64,000 nt of DNA, from assembly GCF_040954835.1 (NCBI RefSeq), contig NC_090703.1:12705001-12769000 (forward strand), in the 5' to 3' direction. The position numbers and the translations under genes are program-made. Position 1 is the stretch's first letter, and every line of letters starts with the position of its first letter. The notes beneath the pieces were generated by a model. That model had not been told where the DNA came from and ran no database searches. It saw only the letters and a program-made list of their open reading frames with translations. This DNA is from Lepisosteus oculatus. Taxonomy: Eukaryota; Chordata; Actinopteri; Semionotiformes; Lepisosteidae. Shown piece by piece: positions 1 to 14,705 of this stretch.

Positions 1-1789
1 TTCAGGTGGCTTGGGCTTGCTGGGGATGTATTGGAATGTTTTTCCATAAATATAAACCGGTGTTGGTGTGTTACCAAATGTAAGCTGTTTAGACAATGCA
101 GTCCTTTGTTTTTCCACCAAGAACTGAACGACATATTTCGCAAAGGCTTTGCTGCAATGAGGGGTTTCAGAGCATGAAAAGCAAGTGCTGTCTGCTCAAA
201 TTAGGCAGAATTCAAATCTCCTTTAAAATCACTGGCACTTCTAATCCTATTTTGAGCTGGTTTAAAGTGTTTTGTAATTCTTCTTAGTCTCAGTATGCTT
301 AAAAAAAAAAGTTCATACGTACATGAATTTGGAAGGGGTTTAGCTTTGAAGGTTAATTACAACCCTCAAAAACTTTATCAAATTATAATTTTGTACTAGT
401 AATTAAATTAGTGGGACACTGCAGATGACTGCACAAACTGCAATTCACTTTGGAGTTTGACGCATGTACTATTTATTGAAAATGAAGCTTTTTAAAGCTT
501 TAAGCTATAATAATTGGAATACTGAATATTGACAATAACAGTAAATAATAAAGTTTTATCAAATTAAATTCACAAGCACAAGATTTGACACTGTTTTCTT
601 AATAACTGAAACACTTTGTCGTCCATTCTTGAAAGTTCTATATATATAGGAAAGGAATGAGCTCTATCATTTCCTGTTTTTTTTTAAAATAGACAAACGC
701 ACTAATTGAAGGGAAGGCAAGAAATGATGCCAGGCGCGACTACACCTACTGCAGAACTGACTCGTTCTGAAAGCAAACTAGCAATTAAATTGTACTGAAA
801 GGCAGACCCTCTGAAGTTGTTCGGTCTTCTCTAATGAAAATTACATCTTGGGTGTGCTACCCTTCTATAAAATACTCCCCCCCCAAAAAAAAAACAAATT
901 GATCTCCCAGATCTGAAGAGGTAAACGTATTGTCAGTCTTGTGACATTGTTGAGGCTTGCAAGGCAATGAATGGAGACACAGGCTCAGCCCCCTGTGTAA
1001 CAGCTCATCACCACACAGTGATGGGAAATATACAGTACTGACACTGTGAGTGTGACCTTGCCCGACAGCTCTTACCGCCTCATTCTTGACTGGCAGACGA
1101 ATCAGTCTGGCTTGTATCTGACGGGGACACATGATGGGGTTTCTGCCACTTCTTTCACAGAACAAAGTAAAGAAAAACAATGAATTTTGCTTGTTGTGTT
1201 TTAAACCGTTATATCCATGGAGTTTCCATTCTGTCGGCTGCACTCTGTACAGCTTCCAGCCCTCTTAGCCATTATGCTTTGTGTTTATATTAAAACTGTG
1301 GAATAGGAGAACTGCCAGTGAGACAGCCAGACACAGAATGTGATGTTCACACATGTTGCCTCAGGAGCTGAGCTGATAAATGGCCAGGGAGTGTGCGCGG
1401 AGGGGGTGGGTCATTCTGAAGGGGAGGTAGCAAGATCACGCTTATTAGCAAATTTGCTCCAGCCCTCTGCAGATAGACGGAGGCAGTGGTAAGAAGTGAC
1501 AGTTCTAACAGGGACAACTGAGTGTCAACTACTCCACATGCTGGAGAGGCTGGACACGAGCCGAGCCGCAGTATAGGCGTTATAGGTGTTTGTGGGTTCA
1601 CAGGGAGGGTAAGGGCAGCTGGGGGAGGGAGGCAGAGTGGAGAAGCACTTTAACCAAGTCAATCTTTGTCAGACTAGATTGCTGCCTCTGCAGAGCAGGA
1701 ACACGGTGCTCTGATAAAGACCGCAGTGAACAGAGATCTTTTCCAGCTTAGTGTATCTTTGAGTTTCGCAAAATGCTGGAATTATGCGA

Positions 1790-1935
1790 TTATTCTTCAT
1801 TTAGGTTTCGGCAGGGTATTTTATGAGAGATACCTAAGTGAAGGGTACTACACGGGAACCCCACATGGGATTTGAACCTACAACCTTCATGTTTGAAGTC
1901 AGGAACTCTAGCCACTACTTCACTCTGCTGCAGTA
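1790..1935 (-). repeat. tRNA-derived SINE fossil (V-SINE/HE1-like)
   Basis: Read on the minus strand, this stretch has an A-box-like segment (AGTGGCTAGAGTTCC) and, about 35 nt later, a B-box (GGTTCAAATCC), the internal RNA polymerase III promoter of a tRNA head. A body follows with GTACCCTT, a TTAGGTA segment and AAAATACCC, in the order typical of fish tRNA-derived SINEs. The ends are diverged and approximate, and no target-site duplication was found. The family name is from memory of the consensus. Confidence 0.6.
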
Positions 1936-4900
1936 ATTGTATGCAGTCAACAGCTCATGTTTAGCTGTGAACAGGTGCCTAGCCTGTTGTTGAATGTTTT
2001 TGGCAAGCAGAGGGAGAGACTGCTCTTCTCTCTTATCTTCCTCTCAGCTCCTCGATTGACCACAATGTGCATGGTAATGGGCTGTGTGCTCTCTGTGTTC
2101 TGTATCTTGCACAGTGAGCGTCCATGTGCTTGAAGAGTCCAGGTCTGAATTGCTTCAATGGCTGAAACATTCCAAGATCCTACCTGCCAGCTATTCTTCT
2201 ATCCTAACACTGCATCGGAAGCCTTCAGTCGCTGGCTGCATGATCTGTGTCTGAGATGGACACCAGTGAGTCCCTATGCTTCAGTAAGGGGTGCACATTG
2301 TGTCTTTCTCACTTAACGGTATGATCACTGGCTCCCTGTCAATGAGAGAGACAGTGTGGGTATACCATCAATCACTCTTTCCAGCATGTTAAACACTCTG
2401 GCACTTGACTGAGTGGGAAGTTTGAAGCATGTACAAAGAGCAATGTTATCTACTTAAGCGGTGCATATATATCAATTGAATTAAGTGAGGGTTCCCTAGG
2501 GGTGTAGAAGCTCCGCTGCGAGTTTAATCAGTGGCAGAAAGCAAGATATTATCCTTGCTCTAAAACACAGGCTAATTTCATTTGGTTCAGTGCATATTTA
2601 TTAAATGTGAAAGATTCCCCTGGGTTGTGTCTAGTGTACAGTGGGATCAGGGTAAGGGCATAGTGTAAAATCCATATGCTGCAGAGGGCTTGGAACAGTG
2701 GACAGTGGAACAGTAACAGTGTGTTTTTTTTCACTTTTATATTACTGAATGGCAGATGGTAGGGAATTGTATAGATGAGGAAATACCATGGTACAATGTC
2801 TTGTGCAACATAAATTCAGCTTCCAGACATCCTAATCATTGGTTAATTTCTCTTGCTTCATTGAGTGTACCTGGCTCTTTGCACAAGGCCTCATCTGAAT
2901 CTTGTCTTTGCCATGGGACTCTTGCGGCTTTCGTTCAAATTAGTAGTGTCTGGATGTGGCAGGTTTCTTTTTTCTAGTTCCAATGTTGACAGCTGGAATA
3001 TTCCTTGTTTGTGTCCGCTGCTCTTGATAAAGGATGACTCCAGTCTCGGTCTTCACAGTGATTAAAAACGTGTTGGTACTTCACTGGGAACCTCATCCCC
3101 ATTGCCATCACTGGATCCTGGATCTTTCTTTGCATGTTATTTACAAGAAACTGCCTGGATTCATGGTGTGCAGAGGAATTCACATTTTGTGTTGCATTAT
3201 AGTTCTTCTGCTTTTGTAGGATTTTACTTTTTGGTCCTTTGTTGTGATGTTAGGGGGGAAACGCCACTGATAGGAGTGGGGCAGAATTTTGGGTGTTGAA
3301 ACTGAAAAGTGTTCTGGATTTGGTTCATGTTTTGAAATTTTAAAATGAGTAAAAATGTGTTCACCAAAACTATTGTACTTCAGGCATGGAAAAAGGAGAT
3401 TAGGACCATGGTGTTCTTTGTTATTGGCTGGATTGGCATCACGTGGCAGCATTGCTGGGATAGCCAGCTAGGCACCAGGGGACTGAAGACCAACTTTACA
3501 GTACTTCTGCTGTAGACTGAAGATGCATCCAGCTGGGCAGCACATGTGCGTGTTTGTGTGCAGCTGCGAGCTGAGCTATTTTAGTAATATTAACTGAGTG
3601 GAAAGGGAACATTATTGCTGAAGCTGATGTTGCTGATGGCAACAGTATTGCCACTATGTAGCAAAGGGAAAGATAAAGCTACAAAGATCACTCAAAATAG
3701 AAATTTGACATGGATTATAAATTCATAATGTGAATAAAAACTCAGGTTCTTATGTGAGTATTGTTTTGTTAGTTTTGAGGGCAAAATGATGAGCCAGATT
3801 AAAAAGCATTATGCAGTGGATGCTTGTTCATGTGATAAGCACAGTAGGTGCTGTTTCATTTCAAACTAAAGACATCCAGTAGCTTCTCCAAACTGTGCTC
3901 CTGGAGAAGGGTGTTTTGGCCAGGGTATGTTCAGTGTGCCATGTGGCAGCCACCCCTGCCATTCAGTTGGGTGTGTGTGAGCTTCCAGTACTGTTAGAGC
4001 ACGGAAATTAGCAGTGAGGAAAATGGCGAACGACCCTGAAAAATGTACATAGTAAAAGACAAACTGATTATCAGTCAACACTTCCTGACGGAGGGGGAGA
4101 GGTTTAATGGAAATCATTTGAGATTCAAAACTGAAAAAAAACACTTTCCAACCACAAATCCCCAAACATGCCTTTTTTGCAGACACTTTAATAATAGTGC
4201 AGGGCTTATTTTGGATGTACAGTTGCCTGCTTTTCACAAGGTAGTTATATCTTTTACAGGCGCAGTTGCTGTCGCTGTGGTGACAGTGACTGTGTCCAGG
4301 GCAGGTTGTTTGCTGTTAAAATGTCATGCCTATTTTGCAATTCCATTTGTGGGGCCTGTACAAACTGGAAAATCAAGTTTGAGGAGTCAGTAGGTTTTGC
4401 TCATCCTGTTTATTTAATTTGATAAAATGCTTGAAGTCCAGGTATTTGTGAATGTATTTGTTTTATGTACAGTGCTCAGAGTAATACACAGGAACCAAGT
4501 AAAGTGTAGGTCTTGACTGCAGCAGAAAACCTACTTAAACCATAACATAATGGTGGAAAGTATGAACATCCAGCATCTTGTTCACGATCCTGTCAGGTCA
4601 ACATTTATTCATAAAACACCCACAGAATAAGTACAAATATAGAATTCTAAATCCTGGATTGTAAAGCAGTGAACTGGATCTCTGCATGCGCACTAAACTG
4701 TAGCCAAATATAGACTGAATATATTATTAAGAAGTAAAACTCCACTAAAAATGTTGTAAGGCAGGCTTCAGCATCAGCAGTAAACCTTTCTGCTTCCAAA
4801 TTAAAATTATAGACCATTTTGTCAGCTCTGGTCACAGTCAGCGATAGAATACTCAAATTTTTCATATCAACATTTTCTGTGCTGTGTCAGCATTTACATT

Positions 4901-7900
4901 TTTTTCTCCAAGAGATTCTCCTCTTAAATATATACTGGAAGCTTTTAATTTTTTATAGAGTGATTAATTGTAAGAACACTAGACGTTGCCCACTGATATT
5001 GCAGTGTCTTTTGAAAAGCCCCATAATAAAATGACAAGAAGAGGTAATAAAACCATAAATATGTTAAAATAACAAATTTGAGACTGGGTCTGCTGCTATA
5101 CCAAAGAACATACTTTCACTGAGAGAGTAATTGCGCTGTTAGTGAAGTGTGATATTTGCATGTGCTCCAGAAGGAATTCTCAGTGTGTGCGCAACATTTC
5201 TACCTGGAAGGGGTTTGCGTAGGTAGGTGTATGATGTGTGTGTTAGGGTCTCTCCAAGGCATTGCTGAAGTTTCCATCCCTTCAGCGAGCTGCAGTAAGT
5301 GGGTCAGCCACACTTAGCTGTGCTGGAGAAAGAAAAGGGGGGTTAATATATTTGGACATACAGCCAATCGGAGAGCTTCTCTACAGGAGTCCTGTCCTCC
5401 TTGTGAAGTCTTCAGTCTCGGTCAGGAAGTTGTCAATAAGCTGCAGATTAATTCAAAACACCCTTCACGTCTTCATCCCATTGTCACTACTGTTCTTGGC
5501 AGTGCACAGCAATATAATCTTTTTCATTGCCAGGAGAACTAGAGCAAATAAACAAAGCAGTGAGTCCTGTATAAAATCTTTAGTGCCGGTGACAAAACAA
5601 ACAAATTGGAATTGGTAGAAATATGTCTCAGACAAGTGTGGGATCCATGAAATGCTGAGTAAATGATGTACACATCTGTGATCATTAGATACTTTATTGC
5701 TTTTGCCTTCTAGAAAATAGGATCACAGTGATGTGGTTTCAGAAAAGAATAACTGTCCTTTGCCAAATGTGTAGTGAGTTTTTTTCCCCCTCTAAGTGAG
5801 AAAACAGCTGTGCTTGAGATCACAGTGCAGATTCAGACCAACAGTTCTGAGGTCTGTTGAGCTCATCACATAGATATACCCTTGCGAAATGCCGATATCC
5901 TCCCTTTGAGAGTATGATCGAGCCTAAGAGTACTGTTCCAACTGATATCTTGCTCCGTACTGTAGGTCGAAAGTCTGTTCCTCAAACACGTGTATCTTCA
6001 AACGCAGTGGGCTTGCTGCGGCCTGACAGAAGACAAAGCAGGGAATAATGAGGAAAGATGAATCACAGTCTGTTTTCTTCTGGCATGTAGCTAAAATGTG
6101 CAAGAGAACAGCTTGCTCACCTCCTCTCGTATTCATCGTGCTTCCGCTACTCTCGCTGGGCTCCACAGCAAGACCAGTCCTGATCTGATATGACCAGTAT
6201 GTGGTTTGTCAGGTTGAATTAGAATTGGAGATAATTTTCCTCCTGGATTTCCTCATGGAGATGCACTACACTGTTTTTTTGGAAACAGAAGTTGCCACAG
6301 GTTCTTCTTTAGACAAAGAATATTGTAATATATACAGTGTATATATTCTTAACTACACAACATCATGTGTAAAAAGAACATAATGTAAGTGACGCCTGTG
6401 AGTTAGACATCTGAATTTCATTTGTCAAATCAACCTAATGTACAAGTTTATATTAGTTAATTCTGGGTGTTCATTTTTATTTCTCCTTTTTTAAATATGG
6501 TTTAATTAACACCCTCTATTTTCGATAACCATTTAGTCCAATACAGGACTGCAGTGAGCCAGATCCAGGTATGAAAATTAAATTTATTCCTAATGTTTAT
6601 TGTAGAATAGCCCTTAATGTAACCTCTTTTTCCACTGTGTTTGAAAGCTCTTCCATAAATTCAAACAATGTTAATTCTAATCAACAAGACATAAGACCTC
6701 TGTTTCAGTTTGGCTCTATGCTTTCACAGCATTTTATATCATTTAATATGTGGTGGCATTATTCCCCAGAGCTAGGACTGACAGCTGTCATTCATTTCTT
6801 TCAAACTCCCCTCTTTGTATGTGACGCCAAGCAGTGAGCCAGATGTTACCCCCATGGTAATTGGAAAGGTCTGAAACACAATGGGGAAAATGATGCCACT
6901 TCCTCCTCCCTACCTCTCTCTGCCCCGGGCCAGACATAAAGCTCACTGTAATAGGTCACCTGGGCCAAACAGGATGAGGAGCCCCCCTGAGCCCCAGACG
7001 GCAGGACTGCGCTCCCACGCTGCTTTCCGGCAGCACTTCTGTAACTTGTGACATTACAAAACTCCAAATCCACAAAACTGTCTTCATTTCCCTTTATATG
7101 GGTTTTTAAATTATGCATTAACGTGGTAATTCTTAGTAATGCTAACTGTAGGTCTTTGGGCCTCTTGTAGTAAAAGGTGATATAGTTGGAATTTGAAAAG
7201 AGATAATTTGGTGTTTTTTTTGTATCTCAATTGGACACACAATTAGAAAACTTAGATAATCTTATCACACACTGAAAGCCTCATTTCTTCACTTGAATAA
7301 AAAAGGGATTCCTTATCTTTGATCTGTTCTTTCTCAGTCCTGGTTTCGTTTGCTGTTTCTTACTCTTATGTAAGAGTCAGTTCGAGGGTTGATCAGGTGT
7401 TTCTGGCTTTGTGAACCTGTTGGTAGACTGAAATTCATTGCTTGATCCAGGATCCACTATGTTATGTGGGTGTCAAGTGGTTTTGCCAGAAAAAAAACAT
7501 ATTTGTAGATAGAAATTGCTGCATTGCTCAGATATACTTCACTTCAATAGATAGGATTTCCGATTCAAGCGCCAGTTGTTGGCTTTAATCATTTATGAGA
7601 TTGTGATTTTCCCTTTCAGTTTTGGTACCAAATAATGCCCAGGGTGACAGAGCAGCTAATGCTATCTTTCTGAAGGTGTGTTACCTCAAGAGGAAATTCA
7701 TGACATGTTTTTAGCAGAAAGTACTTTTTTGTTCTATGTAAAAACTGGGAAACTGAATTGAATTTAAATTCAGATTATGGCCATTCAGTCTACTCGCGTA
7801 TGAAAAGCTTTACATTCCTTCCCAAGTCCTTCAAAAAGATCAGACAAAACTGCAGCGACTTTAGTTAAAAAGATGGATGTTGGCCTGTGTTCCCCATGAT

Positions 7901-10900
7901 CTTATAAGTGCAAAAACTGGCTTATTGATGTTGGTTGGCCTTATTCACAGACTTTCTCATTTCCTTTACCTGAATAATATTTGAAACGGATATATTTGTA
8001 TTTATTCTAATTTGTGGAAAGTAAAGAAATTTGACGTTGGCCCAAGATTTATGGAAGAAGTCCACGTTGTAAAATACATAAATAGCATAGTTAAATGTTC
8101 AGAATCCTTAATTGTGATAGGTACATGTGTATACACCTAAAACCATGGCACCCACAATGGAAGTAATAAAATATATTTCAGATGTACTGCTATCTTGAAA
8201 TGTATTTTCTGAAGGTAGTTGGCTCTTCAAACAGTTTAACCTAAGGGAATCGTTTATTTGTGAATCACAGAAGGGCTTGATGATACTTACATGAGGCTGT
8301 ATTCCTCTCTTGTCTGTCCAAGAATCCTTCTTAGACTGAGTTAAACCTTCTGTCCCATAGTACAATTGCCAGGAACTGATGGGGCATCATATTTCTTGGC
8401 TGCATCATATGGAATATTTAACTTTCTATAGTTTTATTGTCAGGTTATTGTGTTTGTTTTTATTTTTCCATTCCCCTTTGAAATGCTGGGATGATTTATG
8501 TTGTTCTTCTGGTACACCCCAGTACAGGTGTTCAACAATACAGCATTCGGGTATGTGTCATAGCTCTGTAAAATGATAGATTACTGTAGAAGGCTGGCGA
8601 CACAGGTGTGGTATTTGGTTTTGCCAGAAGTCAAGCAATATTTCACTACATGGTTCCAGCTGATGTGAAAGATCACACTGTCTGTGATCTAATTCTTTCT
8701 CTGCAGTTCTGTGTTGGAGCCCCCATTACAATAAACAAGATACTATCCAGGTGACCTGACTCCTACCACTCACCTTAGTCAAGTAAAGGGTCATTAACTT
8801 TAGAGCTTGCCCACTAACAGATCTTCCTCCGAGATCTATGTCAGCACTGTGCTGGGCAGAAATATATGAGCTGTGACACACAGACATGTGCATGCAGCTC
8901 TTCAGCAAGTTTGGCATGACTTTGCTGACAGTGCAGCAGTGAGAGCAAGCTCATTAGCACTGACAGAAGCACCACGGAGGTGAAACAGTGGGCGGAGCAT
9001 TCAATTAACACCTTATCAGCATCACAAATACAGCAGCACTGCTGCTGTGAAAATGTTTTGTTTCCAGTACTGGCAATTGTAGGTGTAGACTTACTTAAAG
9101 GAATATGGCATTAATTTCTCATTTCTAATTTAGCCTTATTTCCTTCAGATTTTCTGCACATTTTGATATGCATCTAAAAAGTTGAAACTGTAACATTGTT
9201 GAATTAAGCTTATTTTGGGGATTGTGATTTTTTTTTAAAGGGGGCCAATTTATTTTTCTTTTGAACTAGAATGGCTGCAAAATAACCGAGACAAAAAGGA
9301 AGGTAACTAAAACTGAACCCACATAAATGTGAAGGAAGAGCAGTTTGCGGTGCCATCAGGATTAGATGACACTGGATGAGCGCCAGTGATGGCCATCTGT
9401 CATTTGCTCTCCGTTTCTGTCTGAATAAGAGCTTTGAGAAGCTGCAGGCTACATGACATCTAACTCTCAAAGGTCCTCTAATCTGCTTCTCTCTTTTCCA
9501 AATTGGAACATTTCAGCTATGCCCAAATCCTTCTCCCACTGCTAAATAGTTATGCTGTGCTGTAGGGCAATTCTTCAGGATTGGTGAACTCCACGAAACA
9601 ACAGGGCATGAATTCGAGTCTGTGAGAACATGTGTTAGAGGAGTTGTATGCTGTACTGCTGGCTGCAGTGTAGTGCTTTCTGCATAGAGTACTGGCTGTG
9701 GAAGGCGACAGTATGGTCTTCCCCTTTAGTGATACTGCCACTCCTCTATTTTAAATAGACTCTTGATATGCCACAGCCCTTTGGAAACTCGTGCACATTT
9801 TCATGTCAAACATTGAAGTATGCAAAACACAGAACAAATGTAAATAGACCAAATAAAGTCCATGTTCTTGAGTATACTGCTGTTTTTCTTCACGTTACAC
9901 ATGTCTTACAGGTGTAATCTGTGTGATAAAGATAGACCTGGTTTATTTTTTCATTTGCAGTAGGGCTAAATTAGAAATTAATATTGTATTCCTTTAAGTC
10001 TCACTATATATGTGTGCTGAGTCCCAGCCACAAGGTTTTTCAACCCCTCCGTATACTCATCCCTCTCCATTTCCCCCTCCTTAATTGTGTGAGTCAATGT
10101 TGTTACCACAACAGTGCGTGTATGTTCGGACTGTCTGACTTTAAGGCCTGTCAGTTGCAGTCCGCAATATATGACTTCTTAACCTGTTTGCCAACTGTTG
10201 TTTATTGTAGTGAGTACAAAACTCTTCATTTGCAAAGTGAGGTGTGGTCTGCGTTGTGTAACAGGAGTGGATGAGCGATGGCAGAGCTACAGCTAGAATA
10301 AGTTCATCATCTGCAGAATGGAGCCATGCAGCAGGATCAGACAGCCGGCTTTGTCCTGTTGTGAAAACAACTTCGGAAGTACTTTAAAAAAAATGCAGCC
10401 CAGCTGGAATCGCAAACAGTGTTAAATCTTGGCTGCAGAAAATGATAGGAAAACTACATAATCAGTGAGGTTTACTTTTATGTGGTGGGTTTCAAATATA
10501 GGAAAGCAAGAAATGACAGGCCATATTCTAGAAAAAAAAGTTATTGAGCACTTCTTACCCATTTGTCTTTCACAGACTTCTTCGCTGCAGCTGCTGATTT
10601 AGTTTGAAATGAAACTGGAGGGAGTGGGAGTTTGTTCCTTAGGCCCGATGCTGTCTGCTACAGTTGTCGCGCATGGAATTCTAATAATGAACGTCTCAAA
10701 GACCAAAATACACAAATACATTGTGCACATTATGTACAATTAAAATGATTTTCTAATGTACTTTTCCTCAAACATATTGGAAAGTTGTCTTGTGAATTTA
10801 CAGGGTAACTCACTTCAGCCATATCCAGTACTTCAGGATCATTATTGAGTAGTATTATTATTATCATGATTGCATATTACCATTATGCAGTGATTAGGGC

Positions 10901-11162
10901 TCAGTTCTTGTGGGTTTACTGCGACTGGTTCCAGTATATCAGGTTCATTTAGTTGTACTGTAGTCATTCTCTTCCTTCAGCTCTCTCCCATGGCCTTGCT
11001 GTGAGAGGCCTGGCCAACAGGAACCACTGACTTGATCACAAGAAAATCTTGACTAATCACTATTCACTCTATGACCATAGAACCCAGAGAGTTTTGGTAT
11101 TGAAATTGAATGGGTCTCCAGCTTGTGCATCGCACTGGGTGGTAATTTATAGATTAGATGAT

Positions 11163-12303
11163 TAGATAGATACTTTATTGATCCCGTGAGGGAAATTGCA
11201 GTGCAACAGCAGCTTAACACACACAACACAGCCACAGTGTAACGAATTATATAATAATAGTACAATACATACAATACAATACAAGAGTTACTCACAGTCC
11301 GGACACACAAGAGGAAACTAGAACAGAACAGTACACAGAAAATCGTATCACACGTATGAATATAAATATAGATGTAACCATAGATATAAATATAAATATA
11401 AATGTATTGCACAGGTCCCTGGCATATATTGCACAAAAGTGGTTGTAAACGGGAAAAAGAAAAAGAAAGAGAACAGATGTAGCAGTAGATGTGTATATGC
11501 GTTTAGTCCAGTATATGCGTGGATGCGTTGTACAGTCTTATGGCAGACTGCAAGAATGACCTCCTGTAGCGCTCCCTGTCGCACCGTGGATGAATCAGTC
11601 TATTGCTGAACGTGCTCTTCATTCCTGCAAGCCTGTCATAGAGGGGATGGGAGAAGTTGTCCATGATGGCCTCTAGTTTGGACATCATTCTCCTCTCAGC
11701 CACTACTTCCAAGGGGTCCAGGTCAGACCCAATGACAGAGCTTGCTCTCCTGATGAGCTTGTTCAGCCTTTTGGAATCTACTGCTCTAATCCCAGAGCCC
11801 CAGCACACCACTGCGTAGAAAATGGCACTCGCTACCACCGACTGATAAAACATGTGTAGCATCTTACTACACACATTGAAGGACCTGAGCCTCCTCAAGA
11901 AGTAAAGTCGGCTCTGTCCGTTCTTATAGATGGCCTCGATGTTCTTAGACCATTCCAGTCTATCGTCGATGTGCACTCCCAGGTACTTGTACGAGTCCAC
12001 CATCTCCACGCCACTCCCATGGATGTAGACAGGAGTAGGTTTGACCTTTTTCCTCCTGAAATCTACCACCAGTTCCTTTGTCTTTGTAACATTCAGTTCC
12101 AAGTGGTTCACCCCACACCACTCCACAAAGCTGCTGACCAGTCCTCTGTACTACTCCTCCTGCTCACCCTTGATACATCCCACAATTGCAGAGTCATCTG
12201 AGAACTTTTGCAGGTGGCATGACTTTGAGTTGTACTTAAAGTCCGAAGTATAGAGGGTGAAGAGGAATGGAGAAAGAACTGCTTTCTTATGTAGTGTGAC
12301 GTC
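11163..12303 (-). mobile_element. 5'-truncated non-LTR retrotransposon (Rex/CR1-like LINE), dead copy
   Basis: On the minus strand this encodes the C-terminal part of a LINE reverse transcriptase. The catalytic motif is present as FSDDSAIVG near 12,200, followed by EWCGVNHLELN, YKYLGVHIDDRLEW, LYFLRRLRSF and VVCWGSG, all typical of Rex/CR1-type fish elements. The long frame runs from 12,126 to 11,503, and an in-frame TAG at 12,153-12,151 separates it from the FSDD motif. The 3' end at about 11,163-11,185 has the GGGATCAATAAAGTATCTATC-type tail usual for this group. The 5' part is missing beyond about 12,303. It is an inactive fossil. Confidence 0.85.
11359..11404. repeat. AT-rich (TATAAA)n-like microsatellite
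   Basis: Imperfect repeats of TATAAA/TATAGA inside the 3' untranslated part of the truncated LINE. This is low-complexity sequence. Confidence 0.6.
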
Positions 12304-14705
12304 ATATTAATCCAGCAGAATGGGTACAGTTGTTATGGTCACACCATTGTGATTAAGAAGTCAATGGTATTTTATTAGAGTTTGACCTGTTTAGATGTTT
12401 TTTTTTCTCTGTATGCTCCCAAATAGAGAAATGAGTTTGCAGACACTTTGCCAACATGACTGAAACACCGACTACACTTCAGGAGGAACGTTTGCGCTGA
12501 GGGATGAAAAGCCACATTACAAGGAAGTTTACCCCCTTGAAAAGATTTCAAAACAAATGAAAAATATTTCAAAAGTAAAAATGAAATATGTTCTGCTTTA
12601 GTGATGAGGTCATATTTCTGAGAAATTAATTTAAGCACAGAAGGGCTTCAGCAAAAGCAATTCCGATGCAATGTAACAGATAACACTTCCATTGTATACG
12701 TCTTCCTGTTTGATGAATCTAAGCCTGCGGTATCTAAGAGATTATTACATTTGGAAATTGAAAGATAAAACTGATCTCCAGTCCCCTGCTGCGAGATGGA
12801 ATTTTCTTTTTTACTGCCTAGCATGTGGCAGTGTGAGTTCATGTCAAACTTCCTCATGCAAGGGATTTTCGGTCTTCATTTCTGTTTTTTTTACGAGTAA
12901 CATTGAGCATCTCGATTTAAAGTTCCTCATCATACAATTAAAATAAGCTGGCACGACCGTCTCCTAAAATCAAAACAATCATTATTGAGGCAAGGACAGA
13001 ATTCCTACATCCAGATAAGTGTCCAAACCTAGTGATCGAGCTTTGCTATTCACACATATATTGTAGATACAGTACATTAACATCACAGGTGAAATACCTT
13101 GATCAGTTATACGTCTTGATCCCTGTTTATAAATCTGTTCCATTAACATAACATTGTTAAAACTGCAACTTGGTATCCAATTCTGTGATTTCTCATGCAC
13201 TTTTGGTTGATTAAGCATTTGTAATTGGTATATACACCATACCTTGCAACGAGTATTTTCAAAAGGAAATTCAAAGTTTTCTACACTGTTGTATAACTGC
13301 TCAAAATTATGTTCATAAAATGTCCATAAAATTTAGTTCCTTAATTTACACCTACTGTGACCGTTGGCACAAATCTTTACTTGGCTCAAAGTAGCTTGAG
13401 TGTTTTGTGGCGTGTCATGACAGCAGTGTGTTTACTGACTGGAGCCTTTGTTTTTTGTTTAGAGGTCATCTGTGGAAACTCCTCAACAGCTCAGTCAATG
13501 AATTAATATAATACAAATATGAACTTCTTTTTAGTACTTACACTGTAGCGTTCTAGTAATGCTGTTCAGTTTTTAATTAGCAGAGCTTGCATGTTACTGG
13601 CCTGCATTCTTCATTCTCTCTTTCACTTCCAGTCCTGTGTACATGGAATTTCAGAAGAGAAACTATCCATTACAAAATCCCCATACAGCCCAATGCCAAT
13701 TGATACTATAGGCTGGAACTTCCTTAGCTCTTCAGGTTAAGCTCAAATGTTAAAAAATATGAACACTCTACAATAACATACTCATCTGCAACTGAATCTT
13801 GTCTGACCGCCATACAGTATGTTCAATGGGTCTTATTTCTTTACAACAGTGAGATATAGTTTTGATTTTATATTAATTGTATATTTTGTGTTAACCTGAC
13901 ATAACTGACATTTCAGTATTTTCAAAAATATGCAAGTGTTCCGATTTTGAATTTTAGATGCATTTGTCACTAAGATCAGAATTACGATAAATGGTTAAAA
14001 AATAATTCTGAATCATACTATGTTGTAACCTGAAAACTGAGTATGGCCACAGTATTACTGTATTTCTTGATACAGTTTGCTGTTATGAGGTATGACAACA
14101 TCAATAAGACCGTTTGTATTGACTTCTTGTTTAAAACATGTCAGTTTCTTCCAGTGTGTTATCACAAAGTTAACAAAACATGATTGATACTGGTTTTCAT
14201 GAGGCTTTGAGTATTATCTTAATATTTGGTTAGGTGAGCGTTTAACAACTGACACAAGGCAGAGAACTTGTGACAGAGTGATTGAGCATGTGAGAGTTTG
14301 TCGTGTTGAAAACGAGGAGAATGAGAGCTCGTTCCACAGTATAAAGAAAGCTCCTGTCACAAATAATTAGCTAATCATCTTAAAAAGCATAACTTGGAAA
14401 ACACCAGGGGGTGGAATTGCGAGTTGTGAATTTCCAACAGGCACATTTTCACGCTGTTTAATATAAGCAGTACAGAATGAAAGCACTTATTTATACTTAA
14501 TTTTACAAATTAAAAAAAATAACTTTGGTTTCAGTCTGATCTTATTTGGGTCATGGAAACGGCCATATAGTGATTTCCAGATATCCGATAATCCACAAAG
14601 GATTCAACAGGTTAAAAAGTGTTAAGAGACAGTTTTGTGTCATGACTTGTTATGAGCAGACTCCCCAGTTTATGTAACCCCCGGGTCTCCTGTATTTTTC
14701 TACAG

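Larger units (their letters stand above)
1..14705. other. Region upstream of first recognised mapkbp1 exon; no gene found
   Basis: AT-rich DNA with many short spurious open frames and no recognisable exon. I looked for the mapkbp1 exons that should precede position 14,706 (the conserved block just before the CVVVL motif, and the basic N-terminus) and did not find them, nor a CpG-rich promoter. The stretch is therefore either a large 5' intron of mapkbp1 or intergenic DNA. Identified contents are a tRNA-derived SINE fossil near 1,790-1,935, a truncated LINE at 11,163-12,303 and a short AT-rich microsatellite inside the LINE. Nothing else could be supported. Confidence 0.6.

Noticed and set aside
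4200..4320. Candidate upstream mapkbp1 exon ending GGGCAG-GTTG
   Set aside because: The encoded Val/Ala-rich peptide does not match the conserved block before CVVVL; only the final Gly phase fits, which is not enough.
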